A stretch of 64,000 bases of DNA from Allocatelliglobosispora scoriae (GTDB lineage: Bacteria; Actinomycetota; Actinomycetes; Mycobacteriales; Micromonosporaceae), in the NCBI RefSeq assembly GCF_014204945.1, contig NZ_JACHMN010000002.1:4115001-4179000 (forward strand). The letters run 5' to 3'. The notes under the pieces are model-generated. The model saw only the letters and a program-made list of their open reading frames with translations, was not told where the DNA came from and searched no databases. The position numbers and the translations under genes are program-made. The first letter of the stretch is position 1; every line of letters begins with the position of its first letter. Below, piece by piece: positions 8,611-17,807 of the stretch.

Positions 8611-8650
8611 GGCCGGGTCGGCTCCCTGGGATCCAGGGTGCTGCCCGGCC
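8611..8650 (+). terminator. Terminator after rplM-rpsI
   Basis: The outer stem GGCCGGG/CCCGGCC encloses the palindrome CCCTGGGATCCAGGG, followed by a short TTTG. It lies directly downstream of rpsI and upstream of glmM. Confidence 0.75.
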
Positions 8651-8729
8651 TTTGTGCACGTCGGGCATCATCGTTGTAAGGACCGCTGCACTCCCCGCAG
8701 CTTCATACCCCCAGAAAGTAGGCACGCGC

Positions 8730-10058
8730 ATGGGCCGCCTGTTCGGCACCGACGGAGTCCGTGGCCTGGCCAACGGAGACCTCACTCCGGAGCTCGCCAT
8801 GTCGATCGCGCTGGCGGCCGTCCGGGTCCTCACCCAGGCCGACAGCTCGCGTGCGCCGATCGTCGTTCTCGGGCGGGACCCGCGAGCCAGCGGGGAGATG
8901 CTGGAGGCTGCGGTCGTGGCCGGGCTGACCAGCGCGGGGGCCAATGTGGTCCGGGTCGGCGTGCTGCCCACCCCCGGCGTGGCCTACCTCACCGCGGAGA
9001 CCCGTGCCGACTTCGGCGTGATGATCTCTGCCTCGCACAACGACATGCCCGACAACGGGATCAAGCTCTTCGCCGCCGGTGGGCACAAGCTCCCCGACGA
9101 TGTCGAGAACGCGATCGAGGCCCGGATCGGCGAGTCCTTCAAGCGCCCGACCGGCGCAGCCGTGGGACGCGTGCACGACCTGGTCGACGGCATCGAGCAC
9201 TACGTCACGCACCTCGTCGAGTCGGTCGACACCCCGCTCGACGGGATCAAGGTCGTGATCGACTGCGCCAACGGTGCGGCCTCGGAGTCGGCCGTCGCCG
9301 CGTACGAGCAGGCCGGGGCGACGGTCATCTCGATCAACTCCGAGCCCGACGGCCTCAACATCAACGAGGACTGCGGCGCCAACCATCGCGAGCAGCTCAT
9401 CGCCGCGGTCGCCGAGCACGGCGCGGACCTCGGGCTCGCCTTCGACGGCGACGCCGACCGCTGCCACGCGGTCTCCGCCGAGGGCGAGGACGTCGACGGC
9501 GACAAGATCATGGGCATCCTCGCGCTGGCGATGCGCGATGCGGGCACGCTGACCGACAACACCCTGGTCGCGACCGTCATGAGCAACCTCGGCCTGCGCA
9601 TCGCCATGCGCGAGGCGGGCATCACCCTGATCGAGGCGAAGGTCGGCGACCGCTACGTCCTCGAGGAGCTGCGCAGCCGTGGACTCGCCCTCGGCGGCGA
9701 GCAGAGCGGCCACATCGTCGTGCCGGCCTACGCGACCACCGGGGACGGCGTACTCACCGGTTTGCTGCTCATGGCCCGGATGGCCGAGACCGGCGAGACC
9801 TTCGGCAAGCTCGCGGCGGTCATGACCAAGCTGCCGCAGCGGCTCATCAACGTCCCCGCGCCCAAGACCACCGTGGACCACCCGGCGGTCACGGCCGCGG
9901 TGAGCGAGGCCACCGCGGCGCTCGGCGCCACCGGTCGCGTCCTGCTCCGCCCGTCCGGAACAGAGCCGCTGGTACGCGTGATGGTGGAAGCCCCGACCAT
10001 GGAGCTGGCCGAGTCCATCGCCGAGCGGATCGCCGCCACGGTTCGGTCCGCCGCCTAG
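8730..10058 (+). CDS. glmM: Phosphoglucosamine mutase
   Basis: 442 residues with the GlmM N-terminus [12 protein letters not shown]. Ser102 in [14 protein letters not shown] is the phosphoserine loop. The Mg-binding loop is FDGDADRC and the phosphate-binding loop [12 protein letters not shown] lies near the C-terminus. It interconverts glucosamine-6-phosphate and glucosamine-1-phosphate on the way to UDP-GlcNAc and peptidoglycan. glmS, the preceding step, lies 1.4 kb downstream on the same strand. Its TAG overlaps the stop of a convergent gene. Confidence 0.98.
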   Translation: MGRLFGTDGVRGLANGDLTPELAMSIALAAVRVLTQADSSRAPIVVLGRDPRASGEMLEAAVVAGLTSAGANVVRVGVLPTPGVAYLTAETRADFGVMISASHNDMPDNGIKLFAAGGHKLPDDVENAIEARIGESFKRPTGAAVGRVHDLVDGIEHYVTHLVESVDTPLDGIKVVIDCANGAASESAVAAYEQAGATVISINSEPDGLNINEDCGANHREQLIAAVAEHGADLGLAFDGDADRCHAVSAEGEDVDGDKIMGILALAMRDAGTLTDNTLVATVMSNLGLRIAMREAGITLIEAKVGDRYVLEELRSRGLALGGEQSGHIVVPAYATTGDGVLTGLLLMARMAETGETFGKLAAVMTKLPQRLINVPAPKTTVDHPAVTAAVSEATAALGATGRVLLRPSGTEPLVRVMVEAPTMELAESIAERIAATVRSAA

Positions 10059-10627
10059 CCGAAGTCGGCGGTGCACTCCACGGAGCTCGTGCCGGTCCGC
10101 GAGATCGCCTCGTCGCCGTCGATGAAGATCTTGCAGGAGAGGCCCTGGTCGATCGGGGTCCCGCCACCGGCGTCCTTGCCGTAAGCGGTGAGCTTCAGCC
10201 CGCCGTCGCCCTCGTTGAGGGTGACCTCCTTCGACCACGGGACGGTCGCGTCCTGGTTGTCGTTGCTGCCGCCGAAGGCGGACCAGGTGACCAGCACCTT
10301 GCCCTTGCCCTTCACCTCGTAGCGGACCTTGTGCGGCTTCGAGGTCTTCTCCTCGCCGCCACCGCTCGCCGCGGCCTTGGTCTTCGTGGTGGTCACGCGC
10401 GGCGTCGTCGTCACGGCGTCGGAGTCGTCGGAGTTGGTGGCGAAGTAGCCGCCGACCCCGCAGACGGCGCAGATGAGGACCACGACCGCGGCGATCAGAC
10501 CGACCAGCAGGCCGCTGTTGGACGAGGGCTGCGGTGGCGGTGCGGACGACGGCTGCTCCCACGGCGGCCGCCCCGGCGGGAAGCCAGGCGGGGTGGGATC
10601 GGGGCCGGGAGGGACCGGGTAACTCAT
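10055..10627 (-). CDS. MmpS-like membrane-anchored protein, copy 1
   Basis: 190 residues: a proline-rich cytoplasmic N-terminus, one transmembrane helix ([18 protein letters not shown]), a Ser/Thr/Lys linker and a ~90-residue exported beta-rich domain. Two cysteines sit in CKIFIDG and SVECTADF, the pattern of the MmpS C-terminal disulfide. In mycobacteria MmpS proteins partner MmpL exporters; no mmpL gene is in this window. The next gene is a clear paralogue. The stop codon overlaps that of glmM in a CTAG tetranucleotide. The family call is from architecture. Confidence 0.75.
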   Translation of the reverse strand: MSYPVPPGPDPTPPGFPPGRPPWEQPSSAPPPQPSSNSGLLVGLIAAVVVLICAVCGVGGYFATNSDDSDAVTTTPRVTTTKTKAAASGGGEEKTSKPHKVRYEVKGKGKVLVTWSAFGGSNDNQDATVPWSKEVTLNEGDGGLKLTAYGKDAGGGTPIDQGLSCKIFIDGDEAISRTGTSSVECTADFG

Positions 10628-10779
10628 GCTCCGACGCTAAACGGGGCTGCTCGCGCATCGATCCAGGTGCGCTCGTCGGCCGCTCGGATGGTGCGCTGAC
10701 CAGGGCCGGTCGGTGGTGCGCCGACCGGCTGGCCCTCCGCGGTCATGCCGGAGGGCGCTACGCACGTCCGCGGTGAGCG

Positions 10780-11355
10780 TCAGCTCACGAAGATGACGGT
10801 GCACATGGCCGACTTGGTGCCGCTGCGCGACGACTTCTCTTTGCCGTCGATGAAGACCTTGCAGGTGACCTGCTGGTCGTCGAGGCTGCTGTCCCGGCCG
10901 ATGACCGAGAGCACGCCGCCGAACGAGTCGTCGGTGATGACGAACTCCTTGGTCCACGGGAGCTGGGCGTCCTCGGACTCGGTGCTGCCGGAGCTCTTGC
11001 TCCAGGTCACCCGAGCGGCACCGGTGCCACCGACCTGGTAGGTGATCGTGTGCGAGTCCGCCTTGTCGCCGGTCGTCACGCCGAGGCTGGACTGGATCTC
11101 GTCGACCTTGTCGCTCGCCGTGTCGTAGAGGAAGTAGAAGCCGCCGGCGCAGAGGGCGCACACGAGCAGGAGGACACCGGCGATGATGCCGATGATCATG
11201 CCGGCTTTGCTCTTCTTCGGCGGCGGCACCGGCTGCCCGTACGCGGGCTGGCCATAGCCGGGCTGTCCGGGCGGCGGCTGCTGCGGCGGGAAGCTCGGCG
11301 GGATGGGAGCGCCGTACTGGGGCTGCTCGGGGCTTGATGGGGGTGGGTAGCTCAT
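10780..11355 (-). CDS. MmpS-like membrane-anchored protein, copy 2
   Basis: 191 residues with the same plan as the neighbour: MSYP start, a Pro/Gln/Tyr/Gly-rich region, KKSK positive cluster, one transmembrane helix (GMIIGIIAGVLLLVCALC) and an exported domain with CKVFIDG and AMCTVIF. The TW/PW-S-K-E motif is shared by both copies (ARVTWSKSSG, LPWTKEF). It transcribes away from glmS and towards the first copy, and the pair probably arose by tandem duplication. Export or periplasmic accessory function is inferred only. Confidence 0.75.
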   Translation of the reverse strand: MSYPPPSSPEQPQYGAPIPPSFPPQQPPPGQPGYGQPAYGQPVPPPKKSKAGMIIGIIAGVLLLVCALCAGGFYFLYDTASDKVDEIQSSLGVTTGDKADSHTITYQVGGTGAARVTWSKSSGSTESEDAQLPWTKEFVITDDSFGGVLSVIGRDSSLDDQQVTCKVFIDGKEKSSRSGTKSAMCTVIFVS

Positions 11356-11485
11356 GCCGACACGGTAGGCCCACGGTCAACTTCGTGGCCAGTGGACCTA
11401 CCCGTATGGGTTCGATCAAATTGCGTGCGTGAAAGTGTGCCATCCGCGCATGCAAAGTGAGCGGAACTCGGCTACGCTACGGAAC

Positions 11486-13366
11486 ATGTGTGGGATCGTG
11501 GGGTACGTCGGCAGCCGGCCAGCGCTCGACATCGTCGTCGATGGGCTGCGCAAACTGGAGTACAGGGGCTATGACTCCGCCGGTGTCGCGGTGGTCGCCG
11601 AATCAGCAGACGTCGATTTGATCGTCGCCAAGCGGGCGGGCAAGCTCGCCAACCTGGATCGCGCTCTCGCCGAGGAGGCGATCGAGGGGATCGAGGCCGG
11701 TTTGACGGGAATCGGACACACGCGATGGGCCACCCACGGCGGCCCGACCGATCGCAACGCCCACCCGCACGTCTCGGCCGACGGCCGGGTCGCCGTCATC
11801 CACAACGGCATCATCGAGAACTTCGCCCGGCTCCGCGCCGAGCTGGAGGCGGCCGGGGTCGAGTTCGCCTCCGACACCGACACCGAGTGCGTCGCGCACC
11901 TGCTCGCGGCCGAGGTCGCCGCGATGCCCGTCGCCTCGCCCGCCAACCTCGCCGAGGCGATGCGCCGCGTCGTCGCCCGGCTCGAAGGGGCATTCACGCT
12001 GCTCGTCGTCGACCGCCTGGTGCCCGGCGCCGTCGTCGGCGCCCGGCGCAACTCACCGCTCGTCGCCGGCCGCGGCGTGGGGGAGAACTTCCTCGCCAGC
12101 GATGTCAGTGCCTTCATCGAGCACACCCGGGAGGCGGTCGAGCTCGGCCAGGACCAGGTCGTGCTGATCACCGCGGACGCGATCGAGATCACCGACTTCG
12201 ACGGCAAGCCGGTCGAGGGCCGCGACTACCACGTGGACTGGGACGCCCGTGCCGCCGAGAAGGGCGGCCACGACTGGTTCATGCTCAAGGAGATCGAGGA
12301 GCAGCCGCAGGCGGTCGCCGACACGCTGCGCGGCCGTATCGGCATCAACGGCGGCATCGTCCTCGACGAGGTCCGCCTCACCGACCAGGACCTGCGCGAT
12401 GTCGACAAGATCTTCATCGTGGCGTGCGGCACGGCTTACCACGCCGGTCTCGTCGCGAAATACGCCATCGAGCACTGGACCCGCATCCCGTGCGAGGTCG
12501 AGCTCGCCAGCGAGTTCCGCTACCGCGACCCGGTGCTCGACCGGTCGACGCTCGTCATCGCGATCTCCCAGTCCGGCGAGACGATGGACACCCTGATGGC
12601 CCTGCGCCACGCCAAGGAGCAGAAGGCCCGGGTCCTCGCCGTCTGCAACACCAACGGTTCGACGATCCCGCGCGAGTCCGACGCCGTGCTCTACACCCAC
12701 GGCGGTCCCGAGATCGCCGTCGCCTCGACCAAGGCCTTCCTGACCCAGCTCGCCGCCTGTTACCTCGTCGGCCTGCACCTGGCCCAGGTCCGCGGCATCA
12801 AATACGCCGACGAGGTGGCCTCGGTCATCGACCAGCTGCAGCGGATGCCCGACGCGATCACTGAGGTCCTCTCCACCATGGACGAGGTCCGCGCGCTCGC
12901 CAGGCTCCTCGCCGATCAGGACACGATGCTCTTCATCGGTCGGCACGTCGGTTACCCGGTGGCGCTGGAGGGTGCGCTGAAGCTGAAGGAACTCGCCTAC
13001 ACCCACGCGGAGGGCTTCGCCGCCGGTGAGCTCAAGCACGGGCCGATCGCGCTGATCGACGAAGGCACCCCGGTGGTCTGTGTGGTGCCGTCACCGGCGG
13101 GCCGCAGCGTGCTGCACGACAAGATCGTTTCAAACATCCAGGAGGTACGCGCACGGGGCGCCCGCACCATCGTCATCGCGGAGGAGGGTGACGACGCCGT
13201 CATCGCCTATGCCGATCACCTGATCCGCGTGCCGAGGACGCCGACCCTGCTCGCCCCGTTTGTCACCACCGTGCCGCTGCAGGTGCTCGCGTGCGAGATC
13301 GCGACGGCTCGTGGCCACGATGTCGACCAGCCCCGCAACCTCGCCAAGTCGGTCACTGTCGAATAG
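11486..13366 (+). CDS. glmS: Glutamine-fructose-6-phosphate aminotransferase (isomerizing)
   Basis: 626 residues. The mature N-terminal nucleophile is Cys2 in MCGIVGYVGSRPA, followed by a class II glutaminase domain with RWATHG and two SIS isomerase domains (ACGTAYHAG, ISQSGETMDT). The C-terminus (PRNLAKSVTVE) is the conserved family end. It makes glucosamine-6-phosphate for GlmM. No glmS ribozyme is expected in this phylum and none is seen. A TACGCT element ends only 7 bases before the ATG, so a leaderless transcript is possible. Confidence 0.98.
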   Translation: MCGIVGYVGSRPALDIVVDGLRKLEYRGYDSAGVAVVAESADVDLIVAKRAGKLANLDRALAEEAIEGIEAGLTGIGHTRWATHGGPTDRNAHPHVSADGRVAVIHNGIIENFARLRAELEAAGVEFASDTDTECVAHLLAAEVAAMPVASPANLAEAMRRVVARLEGAFTLLVVDRLVPGAVVGARRNSPLVAGRGVGENFLASDVSAFIEHTREAVELGQDQVVLITADAIEITDFDGKPVEGRDYHVDWDARAAEKGGHDWFMLKEIEEQPQAVADTLRGRIGINGGIVLDEVRLTDQDLRDVDKIFIVACGTAYHAGLVAKYAIEHWTRIPCEVELASEFRYRDPVLDRSTLVIAISQSGETMDTLMALRHAKEQKARVLAVCNTNGSTIPRESDAVLYTHGGPEIAVASTKAFLTQLAACYLVGLHLAQVRGIKYADEVASVIDQLQRMPDAITEVLSTMDEVRALARLLADQDTMLFIGRHVGYPVALEGALKLKELAYTHAEGFAAGELKHGPIALIDEGTPVVCVVPSPAGRSVLHDKIVSNIQEVRARGARTIVIAEEGDDAVIAYADHLIRVPRTPTLLAPFVTTVPLQVLACEIATARGHDVDQPRNLAKSVTVE

Positions 13367-13940
13367 CGCCGCGGCGCTTCCCGGGGTCGATCAGTGCCAC
13401 CGGCAGCTTGATCGGCCAGGGTCGCTCCACCGCGACGACCTCGGTGAAGGAGCCGGTCGGCAGATAGGTGCCGGTGCTGTGGTCCAGTGTGTAGGTATGG
13501 ACCGTCAGCTCCGGCTCCTGCTCGATCCGCCAGAAGCACTCGATGCCCGCCTGGGCGTAGTGGCGTGGCTTGCGGACCCTGTCCATGGGTCGAGATCCGG
13601 GTGACACGATCTCGACCGCCAGCAGCACCTCGGCTGGAGTCACCGGACTGTCGCGGGTCTCCCCGGCACGCACGGCCACCAGCACGTCCGGGATGAAGGA
13701 CTTGAAGCGACTGACGTGCATATCGATAGCCTGAGCTGCCGTCATGCCGTCGGGTGCGTTGTCGAAGAGCCAGCTGAAGAGGAAACCTGAAACGGCTTGA
13801 TGGGGATGGGTGGGAGCTGGGGACACGTGGAGGACTCCGTCGATGAGCTCGTAGCGCTTGCCGTCATACGGAATTGCGTCGAGGTCGTCGATCGTCAACA
13901 GGCGTCCAGGCTGGTCCATCCTGTTCAGGGTAACGGTCAT
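13353..13940 (-). CDS. Uma2-family (DUF820) PD-(D/E)XK nuclease-like protein
   Basis: 195 residues. YELIDGVLHVSPAPTHPHQ, SFIPDVLV and EVLLAVEIVSPGS match the Uma2/DUF820 fold, with D and ExV residues in the positions of the PD-(D/E)XK active site. MDRVRKPRHYAQAGIECFW is also typical. The cellular role of this large, often multicopy family is unknown. Its 3' end overlaps the end of glmS by 14 bases on the opposite strand. ATG at 13940 is chosen over an upstream GTG because of family length. Confidence 0.85.
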   Translation of the reverse strand: MTVTLNRMDQPGRLLTIDDLDAIPYDGKRYELIDGVLHVSPAPTHPHQAVSGFLFSWLFDNAPDGMTAAQAIDMHVSRFKSFIPDVLVAVRAGETRDSPVTPAEVLLAVEIVSPGSRPMDRVRKPRHYAQAGIECFWRIEQEPELTVHTYTLDHSTGTYLPTGSFTEVVAVERPWPIKLPVALIDPGKRRGAIRQ

Positions 13941-13977
13941 CTCAACCCTCCGGGGAAGGACCGACACTAGCTGCTTG

Positions 13978-15552
13978 TCACTTTAACCTGTCGTCATGAC
14001 CGGAAGCAATGGCACCCACTGCCGCCAGCCCCGGATTGCCGCTGTCCCAATAGGACGAGTGAGCGTGCCCGAGCTCGCCCCCGTCGGCGCTGGTGAAGCG
14101 GTGCCCGCCGAACCCCGTGTCCGAGGGGTTCACCCCGTGCCACAGCCGCGTCATCGGATCACCGAGGTAGGGTCCGAGCATCTGGTCCAGCGCCGCCTGC
14201 AACGGATTGGGCGCGGCGAGCTGGATGGGATCGTGTCGGGCATGGCTGGACCAGACGGCGCCGGGATCGAGATGCAGGTCGGCGGCGTGGTCGACCCCGA
14301 CGCCGGCCGAGCCGAGGAAGACCAGATCGTCGGCGGCGACACCCCGATCGCGGGCCGTCTCGCCGATGACGAGCGAGCCGTAGCTGTGCCCGACGAGTGT
14401 CTGCTGGCCGATCTCGCCGTCATGGGTGATCGTCAGCCCCTGCTGGAAGTCGTGCAGTGCATGCTGGGCCGCGTGGGCATAGGCGGCGGAGGTGGCCTGC
14501 ATCGCGTCGGGGCTGTCGAAATCGAGCCAGAGGATCGATGAGGTGCTCAGGGTCGGGTCGGCTGCGGTGGCGGCGGCCGACATCGTCGCCGTGCGGTCGA
14601 TGAGCCCGGCGACACCGCCGTTGAGCTCGCTCCCGGCACCGGGAACGTAGGTCAGCACGTTGTCGGAGCGATCCGGGTCGCCGAGGGCGAGGATCACCCT
14701 GCCGTCGCCCCGGGTGTCGAGGCCGAGCAGATAGCCACGGGGCTCGCCGCCGTCCAGACGCCGTTCGAGCGCGCTGAGACCGGCGAGGCGGGACTCGATC
14801 CTGGCCAACTCGTCCTCGGCTCCCCGCTTGCCGTGCAGGGCGTCGCGCAGTCCGCTCAGCCGGGCGTGCTCCCGGCTGAGCCATTCGCGATTGGCGAGGT
14901 CGCGATCGGCGGCGGGCACCCCGTCGAGCGACCCGATGACGTCCGGCTGGTGCGCGATCAGCCAGCGGCGCTGCGCCGGGGTGAGCCCGGACCACCAGAG
15001 CCGCACCGCACCCGCCCCGCCGCCGGGCGGGCAGCTCGGCGGCGCCTCGGTCCAGTGGGTCTCGGCCGCCTTGGCCAGCTCGCTGAGCGCCCGGCTGGTC
15101 TCGGCGTCGGCTCGGCTCGCCATCGTCAGGGCGGCGCTGATCCGCTCGGCGGTCCTCGCGGCGAGTGCGGCCTCCCACGGTGCGGGCGGTGCTCCGCGCA
15201 CATCGAGCTCGACACGACCCTCGGCGGTCACCACCACGCGGGTGTCCTCGACCCCGTCCACCCCCGCGATCAGCAACCTCCTGGCCCGCTCGATCGCCTC
15301 GGCGTGCGTGGCGAGCACCTGCTGGATCTGCGTCAACGGCACCCGCAGCGCGGCGAGGTCCGCGCCGATCGCGGCCACCTGGGCGGTCGCGGCGGTCGCG
15401 GCCGGACCCGCCCAGTCGGCCCGCAGGCCCTGCCCGGAGCCGGTGATGTGCGCCTCGCCGTCGCCGACCGAGGCGGCGAGCCGCCGCCACGCATCGCCCG
15501 CGGACCGCCACGCGTCGATGTCGGCGCTCGCGAGTCGGGCGAAGGTGATCAC
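13978..15552 (-). CDS. DUF1023-type alpha/beta hydrolase with N-terminal helical domain
   Basis: 524 residues. The first ~250 are helical and resemble WXG100/ESX-like helical hairpins. The rest is an alpha/beta hydrolase with GHSYGS as nucleophile elbow, an aspartate-containing FLGSAGVGVDHA segment and a late histidine (ELGHAHSSYWD), the usual DUF1023 arrangement. Start is a GTG overlapping the stop of the small upstream gene (GTGA), so the two are coupled. DUF1023 proteins often accompany ESX/type VII secretion partners in actinobacteria. No Sec signal is seen, and the substrate is unknown. Confidence 0.82.
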   Translation of the reverse strand: MITFARLASADIDAWRSAGDAWRRLAASVGDGEAHITGSGQGLRADWAGPAATAATAQVAAIGADLAALRVPLTQIQQVLATHAEAIERARRLLIAGVDGVEDTRVVVTAEGRVELDVRGAPPAPWEAALAARTAERISAALTMASRADAETSRALSELAKAAETHWTEAPPSCPPGGGAGAVRLWWSGLTPAQRRWLIAHQPDVIGSLDGVPAADRDLANREWLSREHARLSGLRDALHGKRGAEDELARIESRLAGLSALERRLDGGEPRGYLLGLDTRGDGRVILALGDPDRSDNVLTYVPGAGSELNGGVAGLIDRTATMSAAATAADPTLSTSSILWLDFDSPDAMQATSAAYAHAAQHALHDFQQGLTITHDGEIGQQTLVGHSYGSLVIGETARDRGVAADDLVFLGSAGVGVDHAADLHLDPGAVWSSHARHDPIQLAAPNPLQAALDQMLGPYLGDPMTRLWHGVNPSDTGFGGHRFTSADGGELGHAHSSYWDSGNPGLAAVGAIASGHDDRLK

Positions 15553-15845
15553 CGGCCGCCGCCCATGGCGGACCGGTCGGACTCCTCATAGGCCGCTGCG
15601 GCCCGGCGCAGGGCCCGGCCCGTGGTCTCGGTCCGCTCGGCGAAGAGGGTCATCGATGACGCGATCGCGATCGAGAGCCGCTCAAGGGCGATCGATGCCG
15701 CCCATCCCGGCGGCACGGCGGCCAGCTCGTGACCGCGCCGCGTCTCCTGCGCGAGCTGGGCTGCGGCATCATCGAGACGGTCGGCGGTCTGCCGCAATCG
15801 CCCGGTGTGGACGGTGATCGTCTCGGCGGAGTTCGGTGGTCTCAT
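15549..15845 (-). CDS. ESX/WXG100-like small helical protein
   Basis: 98 residues beginning MRPPNSAETITVHTGRLRQTADRLDD, almost entirely predicted helix with a central PPGWAAS turn. This is the size and helix-turn-helix layout of WXG100/EspC-type type VII secretion substrates. It is translationally coupled to the DUF1023 hydrolase, so the two may interact or be co-secreted. No type VII secretion machinery (EccC and others) is present in this window. Family assignment is by pattern only. Confidence 0.65.
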   Translation of the reverse strand: MRPPNSAETITVHTGRLRQTADRLDDAAAQLAQETRRGHELAAVPPGWAASIALERLSIAIASSMTLFAERTETTGRALRRAAAAYEESDRSAMGGGR

Positions 15846-15884
15846 GACGACGATGCTGCTGGGCCGCGCGAGCTGGAGAAAGGC

Positions 15885-15928
15885 CTGTGGATAACCGCGG
15901 AGGCCACATCGTGGCCGGTTATCCACAG
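15885..15928. promoter_or_regulatory. Palindrome carrying two perfect DnaA-box sequences
   Basis: TGTGGATAA (15886-15894) and TTATCCACA (15919-15927) are identical 9-mers in inverted orientation inside 13-bp arms. An inner GGCCAC/GTGGCC stem lies between them. Both match the classical DnaA box. The element lies in the divergent promoter region between the ESX-like gene and acpS. Confidence 0.6.
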
Positions 15929-15969
15929 CTATTGCCCGGCTCCCCCCACGCGACTATAGGGTGGTCGCT

Positions 15970-16344
15970 GTGATCGTGGCCGTGGGTAATGACGTGGTGC
16001 TGGTTGATCGGTTCGCGCGGGCGCTCCAACGCACGCCGCTGCTGGTCGACCGCCTCTTCACCGAGGCCGAGCGGACGACGCGGTCCGGCAACCAGCGCGG
16101 GCCCGAGTCGCTCGCCGCCCGGTTCGCGGCGAAGGAGGCCGTCGCGAAGGCGCTGGGCGCTCCGACCGGGCTGCACTGGCACGATTGCGAGATCGTCGTC
16201 GACCCGGACGGTCGCCCGTGGTTGACGGTCTCGGGCACGGTGGCGGCGGCTGCGGCCGAGCGCGGCATCCATCGCTGGCACCTCTCGCTGTCCCACGACG
16301 GCGGCATCGCGGCCGCTGTGGTGATCGCGGAGCGTGACGGCTGA
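15970..16344 (+). CDS. acpS: Holo-[acyl-carrier-protein] synthase
   Basis: 124 residues. [15 protein letters not shown] gives the first metal-binding Asp, and [18 protein letters not shown] gives the conserved Glu and Lys. [23 protein letters not shown] is the family C-terminus. It transfers phosphopantetheine from CoA to acyl carrier protein for fatty-acid (and possibly polyketide) synthesis. GTG at 15970 fits family length and has AGGGTGG upstream; a GTG at 15961 is an alternative. nnrD follows 14 bases later. Confidence 0.93.
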   Translation: MIVAVGNDVVLVDRFARALQRTPLLVDRLFTEAERTTRSGNQRGPESLAARFAAKEAVAKALGAPTGLHWHDCEIVVDPDGRPWLTVSGTVAAAAAERGIHRWHLSLSHDGGIAAAVVIAERDG

Positions 16345-16358
16345 TCAGGGGAGGATCC

Positions 16359-17798
16359 ATGCGGGAAGCCTGGCGGTCGGCGGAGGTCCGCGCGGCCGAG
16401 AAGGTGCTGATGAGGAGCCTGCCCGAGGGCACGCTGATGGCGCGGGCCGCAGCGGGTCTCGCGCGGCGCTGCGTCGTGACGCTGCGGGAGGGACGGCCGG
16501 GCAGGGTCTACGCGGCTCGCGTCGCCATCCTGGCGGGCCCCGGTGACAACGGCGGCGACGCCCTCTACGCCGGTGCGGAGCTCGCCCGGCGGGGTGCCCA
16601 GGTGACGGCGGTCCCGCTGCATGCGGATCGGCTGCACCCCGGTGGTCTCGCGGCGTTCCGAGCGGCCGGTGGACGCCTCGCCGAGCGGTTGCCGGCCGAG
16701 GTGGACCTCATCGTCGACGGGCTGCTCGGCATCGGGGCCAAGGGTGCGTTGGCCGGCCGGGCGGCGGAGCTGGCCGAGGCCGCCAACGAGTCGACCGCGC
16801 TGGTCATCGCCGTCGACCTGCCGTCCGGGGTCATCGCCGACACCGGTGACGTGCCCGGTCCGGCCGTGCGCGCCGACGTGACCGTGACCTTCGGTGCGCT
16901 CAAGCCCGCGCTCGTCGTCGGCCCGGCCGCCCCGCTCGCGGGCCAGGTGGAGCTGGTGGAGATCGGGCTGACCCTGCCGGGGACACCGGCGCTGCGGATC
17001 GCCGACGCGGCGATGATCGCCGAGTGGTGGCCGGTCGCGGGCCCGCACGACAACAAATACTCGCGCGGTGTCGTCGGGCTCTCGACGGGCTCGGCGACCT
17101 TCCCCGGCGCGGCGCTGCTCTCGACCCGGGGTGCCCTGGCCGGCCCGACGGGACTGGTGCGCTACGCCGGCCCGGCGCACGCGGTCGTCGTGACACTGCA
17201 CCCGACGGTGATCGGCTCGCCCCGCGTCGCCGACACGGGCCGGGTCCAGGCATGGGTCTGCGGCAGCGGTCTCGGCCAGGACAAACGTGCCGGTGACGAG
17301 CTGCGGGCGGTGCTGGCGTCGCCCGTCCCGGCGGTCCTCGACGCCGACGCGATCACCCTGCTCGTCGACGGCACCCTCGCCAATCACCTGCGCGCCCGCA
17401 ACGCACCGACCGTGATCACCCCGCACGACGGCGAGTTCACCCGCCTCGCCGGGGAGGCGCCCGGGGAGGACCGGGTGGCCGCGGCGTTGAAGCTCGCCGC
17501 CTGGACCCGCTCGGTGATCCTGCTCAAGGGCGATCGCACGATCGTCGCGGATCCGAGCGGCGAGGCCTGGGTCAACCCGACCGGGCACCCCGCGCTCGCC
17601 ACGGGCGGCTCGGGGGATGTGCTCGCCGGGCTGCTCGGCTCGCTGCTCGCGGCGGGGCTGCCCGCGACCAGGGCGGCGGTGGCAGCGGCGTTCGTGCACG
17701 GGCTGGCGGGGCGGCACGCCGCCGAGTCCGGTCCGGTCACCGCCACGGAGATCGCCGAGGCGCTCCGCTCAGGCATCAACCTCGTGACCGGTGGGTAG
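16359..17798 (+). CDS. nnrD: Bifunctional NAD(P)H-hydrate epimerase and dehydratase
   Basis: 479 residues. The N-terminal epimerase domain (YjeF_N, to ~200) shows AGPGDNGGDALYAGAEL. The C-terminal ADP-dependent dehydratase domain (~220-479) shows GPHDNKYSRGVVG, TPHDGEFTRL, LLKGDRTIVADP and ATGGSGDVLAGLLGSLLA. It repairs hydrated NADH and NADPH. Its position between acpS and alr is the conserved actinobacterial order, and the genes are probably cotranscribed. Confidence 0.96.
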   Translation: MREAWRSAEVRAAEKVLMRSLPEGTLMARAAAGLARRCVVTLREGRPGRVYAARVAILAGPGDNGGDALYAGAELARRGAQVTAVPLHADRLHPGGLAAFRAAGGRLAERLPAEVDLIVDGLLGIGAKGALAGRAAELAEAANESTALVIAVDLPSGVIADTGDVPGPAVRADVTVTFGALKPALVVGPAAPLAGQVELVEIGLTLPGTPALRIADAAMIAEWWPVAGPHDNKYSRGVVGLSTGSATFPGAALLSTRGALAGPTGLVRYAGPAHAVVVTLHPTVIGSPRVADTGRVQAWVCGSGLGQDKRAGDELRAVLASPVPAVLDADAITLLVDGTLANHLRARNAPTVITPHDGEFTRLAGEAPGEDRVAAALKLAAWTRSVILLKGDRTIVADPSGEAWVNPTGHPALATGGSGDVLAGLLGSLLAAGLPATRAAVAAAFVHGLAGRHAAESGPVTATEIAEALRSGINLVTGG

Positions 17799-17807
17799 GC
17801 TGAGGGC

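Noticed and set aside
11367-11485. Possible glmS ribozyme or riboswitch ahead of glmS
   Set aside because: The gap is short with no recognisable conserved core, and the glmS ribozyme is a Firmicutes feature.
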